Shown here: positions 43,301 through 49,300 of the stretch, one piece after another
Layout of the letters: each line of letters opens with the position of its first letter
How positions within the stretch are numbered: position 1 is the first letter of the stretch
Assembly: GCF_000003815.2 (NCBI RefSeq)
Contig: NC_049995.1
Coordinates: 8,384,100 to 8,446,099 of the forward strand
DNA from: Branchiostoma floridae
Taxonomy: Eukaryota > Chordata > Leptocardii > Amphioxiformes > Branchiostomatidae
Direction of reading: 5' to 3'
Length of the DNA stretch: 62,000 bases
Notes under the pieces: model-generated
The model's database searches: none
What the model was told of the DNA's origin: nothing
The model's input: the letters and a program-made list of their open reading frames with translations, nothing else
Made by a program: the position numbers and the translations under genes

Positions 43301-46300
43301 GTGTGACACATAACGTGCCTTATGTGAGCGTCCCATTTATAATTCAGCCTGCCCAATACCTGTAAAGCTGTCAGAAGACAACATTAGCCCTGGAAAGGCC
43401 CAGAATAAAGCATGGGTGAATTCTAAATAGGGAACACAGGGCTCAAAATACCACCAGGATAAGAGCAAGTGAAATTTGTGTATTCCTGATGCCTTAACCT
43501 ACTAGGGGTGGGTACCGGTACAGAAATTTTTTTCAGGTCCGGTTTTTCTGGACCGGTCCAATAAGAAAAACGGTTTTGTACCAGTACCCACCCCTACTAC
43601 CTACATGTAGTGTACATCTAACCCGTAATGGTCCATAATAAAATGAGCCCGCCTCTATAGGACATTTCCCTCAAATTAAGTCATATTCTTTGTATTATTA
43701 ACATACTTAATACATTTCATTACAAGACTCAAAATGGGCTTGCTAGGAATATCCTTAAAACATCTTTTAGACTAGACTAATTGTAAGGGAAAGACATAGT
43801 TTTGGATACTACCTGCACCAAAATTGAATATAGGAATGGGAAAAGGAATTTCAAGCCCTGCTTTGAGAAGACTCACCTCCTGAACTCCATGGGAAATTAC
43901 TTGGGATTAGAAGCCCCCGCAACAAGATCTAACTTTCTCAGTCGTGAAATTGGCTAGCAAGGCTAAGGAATATCTACACAGGACTAGCCTTGACATGCAG
44001 AGAGTAACACTAACTCACTTGAAACATTGTCAGTCTAGAAAGTAATAGGGAGGCATGGGTTTTTGTAGGGATGTCAGTTTAGCTTGACGGGTCAATGCTT
44101 GGTCTAGACATTCAGTCACTCGAAAAATGAAAAATGCCAGACATGATGGAACAAGGTAATAATTCATGTGTCAGGTCTCAGACAAGTAATAGTTACAGGA
44201 GACTGAGCTCATATGATGTTCAAAGAGAAATCTGACATGGTTACTGAAAAGATGTCAAAATTCTTATGAAACTGAACTCAAAACAGACATACTTGCAGTC
44301 AAGTACAGAGCAACTGTCAACCACTCTTTCTGGCACCAGTTTGGAAGTTGTCACTAGCTTTAAGTATCTGGGCGTTTGGCTTGATCCTTGCTTAACATGG
44401 GAAGTCCATATTGACAAGTTATGTAATGCAGTCTCGTCAAGACTGGGAGTCTTACGGCGCCTAATTCCTTGTCTACCACAGCGCACTCTTGTTATGTTAT
44501 TCAACGCCATGGTTTTGCCTAAAATGGACTATTGCGATGTGATTTGGGGTAATTGTGGTAAATGTCTATCCGATAGACTACAAAAACTCCAGAACCGGGC
44601 AGCTAGGCTTATTCTTGGTTTAAAATACACCCATCATGTTGGCGTTGATGAGCTATCTGCCTTGGGCTGGAAAACGTTAACATCCAGGAGAAACTTGCAC
44701 CTGCTACAATCAATGTACAAGGCAGTTAACAATGAACTTCCTGATTACATCAATAGTTTTCAAAGGACTTCTGACTCTCACAGCTACCCCACCCGACACA
44801 GTCAGAACCTATGCCTCAAACTACCCCTTGTACGGTTAGAATGTGGGAAGCGCAAGTTCTCTTATAGAGGTATTACTGCATGGAACAGTCTTCCACCATC
44901 TGTAAAGACCTGCACGTCAAAATCTACCTTTAGAACCAACTGCAGGGCTTGGCTAGCCTGACCTCTGACCACTCAACGAAACTGACAACTTGATAGTATT
45001 TATTTTGTTACTATTATTATTGTTTTCTTTAGTTTCGTACCATTATTTTCATTCATCATTTGTATTGATATCATCATCACTAGCAGCATCTATTGTTATG
45101 ATTAGTATTATTGTTTGCATCAGTTTCATTACTATTGTTGTCTATTTATGTTTGCCTATGTTTGTGATGAATATGTTTAATTTCTTTTTATGTAACACGC
45201 AGGGCTCCACTGAAAAGCAGTGCAAGAGCACTGAGCTTGGACCACCCTGGATAAAGATTACAGAAATAAATACTTATGAAACTGAACTCAAATTCAGTCA
45301 AAACAGACGTGCTGGGAAATATTATGAGACTGAGAAAAAATTTTAGCAGTTCTATTGAAAGAGTTAAAAGCTTCTTTACATCTATGAAGTCAGTGCTGCA
45401 TCTAAAAATAATCGTACGCCAAAAAGCACGCTGACGAAAGACACCGGATGGTTGTCTGAAACATCTGTCTCCATGCAAAATCGTATCCAATTGCTTGAGT
45501 AACTGTTTTTTGGTGTATCTTATTACCTGGATGTCTTACCTTCATCAAATTGACGTACATGTATTGTAGGTCCAGCCTTACAAAAATATATGAGAATTGC
45601 CAAATGACATTTTCCATTCTGTGCAGAGTAGCTAGTCTTGGAATAATAGAAAAATGAAATACTTCACAATATTTACAACAGTTATCGTATTTGATTCATG
45701 TATAATAGCTGCATTCCCCAGAGGCACCTTACAACACACCGTGCACCAATAACAGCATTGATGAATAATCATACCGTATATTCTCGATTAAAGTACGCAC
45801 TTTTTAAATTTTTCAAAATTCAAAAAGTGTCCCAAGTCATTGCCAAAGTCGGGGTGCGTACTTTATTTGAGGTTGGCTTCCGGACAAAATGGGAAAAGGA
45901 GCCGAAATAATTTCGCGTAACACACAGCACACATGGCCCGTAAAGGCACCATTCTTGCCTGAAAACAACAACTGAAAACAACAGGAACAACTGCAGGAAC
46001 CAGTTCAGGGCTCGTGACTGCGACTAGATTTGGTCGCAATGCGACCGTAATTTTAATAATGCGCCTATTCTTTAAATGATGGTCGCACGGCGCGCCAATA
46101 AAAAAATGAGCAACGCCCTTATTTTCCCCCGAAAACTTCGCTCAAAGTTCAAAATTCGCCGATTTCGGCCTTCACCGAGCCGCCATTTTGATTCTAACTC
46201 AAGTCTCGCGCAAGTCTCGCAGTAACTCACATCTCGCGAATCGCGAGAGTCGCACCCCATTGGCCATTTCGGCGTGACGTAGCTCGCCCGGCCGCCATTA

Positions 46301-49300
46301 TTGGTGGAATATCTGATATCCCCGCTGTGATCGCGGGAAAAATCACGCAGGAACGCTTCAAAAGCGTGTAACTTTGACGAAAACTCATCGAATGCCTAAA
46401 GTCCTTGGTGATAAGTACATGTATAGGATTCTTTTGGAGGTTTTTTTTTGCTTGTTTGTCGGTGGAATGCGGGGAAAACAACAGCTAATGCGACGATGAC
46501 AAACTGGGGAGGGGGGCTGTGTCGGCACTGAAGTCGTAGAAAATGTTGAACGGAGGTCGCGATTTTTTCACGGTTCCTTCAGATATTACTTTTGTTGCAG
46601 TCTTTATTTTCAAAAGACTGATAAATAGATGTTGTTTGTTGGGAAAAGTTCGATTGATTTGCCCTTCGAACACATCTTTTCTGCTACATTTTTTCAACTG
46701 AAAATATGAATTGTTTGTACACAGATTTTTCTATATAAGTTAACACTGATGTTACAGGCTACAAGTAAACCTCTAATTTTCCAGTGCATCTATTTTCAGC
46801 TATGTTCTTAACAAAGTAGAAGAGATACAAAAGAAATACAAGATGTACCTGACAGTCCTGGCTACACTTTCTCCTCTGTTGGTTTGCAGATTTTCTTGTA
46901 GACTTCTTTAGTTTGTTGTTGTTGTATATGTAACAGTCACGTTTCACCTTTAGCAGTAAGGTTAATTTACCCTTCCTGATTGTGTGTATTAACTTATGAA
47001 ACATTATAAAAATCATATATTGTAAGGAATCAGTGTTGTATTACTTGAAAGTGATCTCATGTATTCTCTTGTTTCTTGTTTGGTTACTGGGTAACTATAT
47101 ATAATATATAACACCCCTAATTAATTCTTTAAGCCATACCCATCTCTAGTCAAAAACATTGATTACCGGTATTGGAGTAATATTTTGTATGGCTTCAGAC
47201 GTTTGCTTGTGCTCCCAACCTTTCATAGTGGTGCTCCTAACTTTTTGCTGGCGCTCCTAAGTTTTAGGAGTTAGGAGCGCCATGCTCCTAGGTCAAAAAG
47301 TTAGTCTGGAGCCCTGCAGTTCGATTTACAATGCCACATGGCACTGGATCCCTGCCGAAAATGACCATGTCATTTTTAAGTCATGGAGACATCGATTTTG
47401 GATGATAATAGGCGTATAAAATGGATTGTTTACGTGCGCGCGTGACGGTGGATCTCTATTCCAAGATGGCGCTGGGGTTATTGGGGTCATTGGGACAGAC
47501 TACTATTGTATGGGTAGAACTTTTCTGAGGGGTGATTATTTCTTCCTTAAACCGTCGAATTTTTTTTGTTATTGTCGTTTGAATAAAGGTGATAAACGTT
47601 GACAATAAGTTGATTGTACGTTTATCAATTTGAAAACTATAAGGCATTTGTGTTTTTTGTCAACAAACAGCATGGTTACCCATGCTACTAATGGAACATC
47701 ACAAGCAGCAGTCGACGTCTCCAGAAGCATTTCGGCGGCAATTTCTTCACAAAAGACGGTCGGAAAGCACAAAACATCGTTTTCTTTGAAGTGGATCAAG
47801 ATCAAGACCAGTTTTGGGAAAGATGGAAAACTATTCAGGATGTTTTCATGTTCAAATGAACTGTAAATCAGGCGCTGCAGTGTCAAATTTGAGAACTTTG
47901 TTTGACATGCCATAGCCGATTTACAAGTTTGCAGAGACGGATTTGCCGGCGGAGAAAACATAGCGTTTTCATAAATTCAGAAGTCCTTGATTTAGGCAAA
48001 ATTACCATCAGAAAAGAGATTAAACACTATGAATTTAGAATTTGTCTAGTGCAAAAGTTGTTCAAGATCACTGGAGAAGGGGTGCGTACTTTATTCAGGT
48101 TTTTCCATTTTACGTTTCAGTGAGGTAAATTTGTCTGAGTCTTGCCCTAAATCGGGAGTGCGTACTTTAATTGGGGTGCGTACTTAAATCGAGAATATAC
48201 GGTAGTTTTGTATTATTGATGCACCTGTCAATACAAACTCCTGAGGGAAGAACAGGCCGTTAAATGCAGCTTACACACATATTTCCTGTGGGGTCCCTGG
48301 TATAAATCAGATATACCTCATGCTAGAAGATGGTTGTACAAGATACTAACTGTAAATACATTTAAGTTTGCGGAGATTTAATTTCCCGGTTGCAGGAAAA
48401 TTAACTTTTTGCGGTGGTTTCAATTTCGTGGTAGCTCCATGCACTGCAGTCTCTTACTGCCATGGTGGTGGTTTTAAATTCGTGGTGAAGCAGCCACCGC
48501 GAAAAACGCGAACATCAAACTACCGCAAAAGTTTCTGCATTTACAGTAATATTGTTACTCAAGCAACTGGCTTCAGGTAGCATCCACTAATCTAATCTTC
48601 AAGCAGATCCTATGGCAATATAAGATGGTATCAAAAGCTGCCAGGAGTAAAGCTGGCCAAGGAGTGTTTTTGGCTACTCCTTTTGGCCAGTTGTACTTTG
48701 ATACTATCTTATGCCACTGGTAAATCTACCTGGAGATTACCACTGATCATGACTTTCGTCAGTGACTGAAGAATCTGTAGGTCACCAGGTATAAAAGATG
48801 TAATTGTAAATTAAGCGAGAACAAATCTAAAATTCACTGACTATTGCTTGAGTAACTGTCAACCTAGACTTCTAACCTTCTCCACTGTAAGGAAAAAGTC
48901 CATTTAAACTAAGCAGCCAAAATGAAATGCAAAGACATGCATCTTTGAAAAACTAATTGATTGGTACCACACAACAAATCATATGGCTGTGTGCATGTGT
49001 AAGAATCAAATGCTGTAGCAACAATCGTACACCAGAAAGATGAGTGCTTGGTACTAATGGTCCACTCTACAGTCAGGATAAACTGCACATAAAATGTCAA
49101 CTCATATTTCCGCTAAGTACTATGAGACCAGCACATTCATAAAACAGGGCTCGAAATTCATTTTTGGGATTAGGTGCACTGGTGCACCCAGCTTTAAAAA
49201 TTGGGTGCACCAAAAAATTTTGGGGTGCACCACTTAAATTTAAGTAGAATGTCAAAAAAAAACTAATAACAAAACTTAGTTACAAGCTATCAAATTCTTA

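Larger units (their letters stand above)
45774..48202. mobile_element. TA-flanked DNA transposon (CCGTATATTCTCGATT ends), non-autonomous, with nested insert
   Basis: TA lies at 45772-45773 and 48203-48204. CCGTATATTCTCGATTAAAG at the left is mirrored by the right end AAATCGAGAATATACGG. The word GTGCGTACTTTA recurs near both ends (about 45855, 48081, 48160 and 48176). TA targets fit Tc1/mariner-type elements. I saw no intact transposase. Without the insert at 46006-47316 it would be about 1.1 kb. Confidence 0.88.

Noticed and set aside
44266-44961. Host protein-coding gene of 231 codons
   Set aside because: It is a 5'-truncated LINE reverse transcriptase fragment bounded by a target-site duplication.
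47569-47961. 130-codon minus ORF as a transposase
   Set aside because: No DDE-type or other transposase motif could be recognised; it lies in a non-autonomous-looking TA element.
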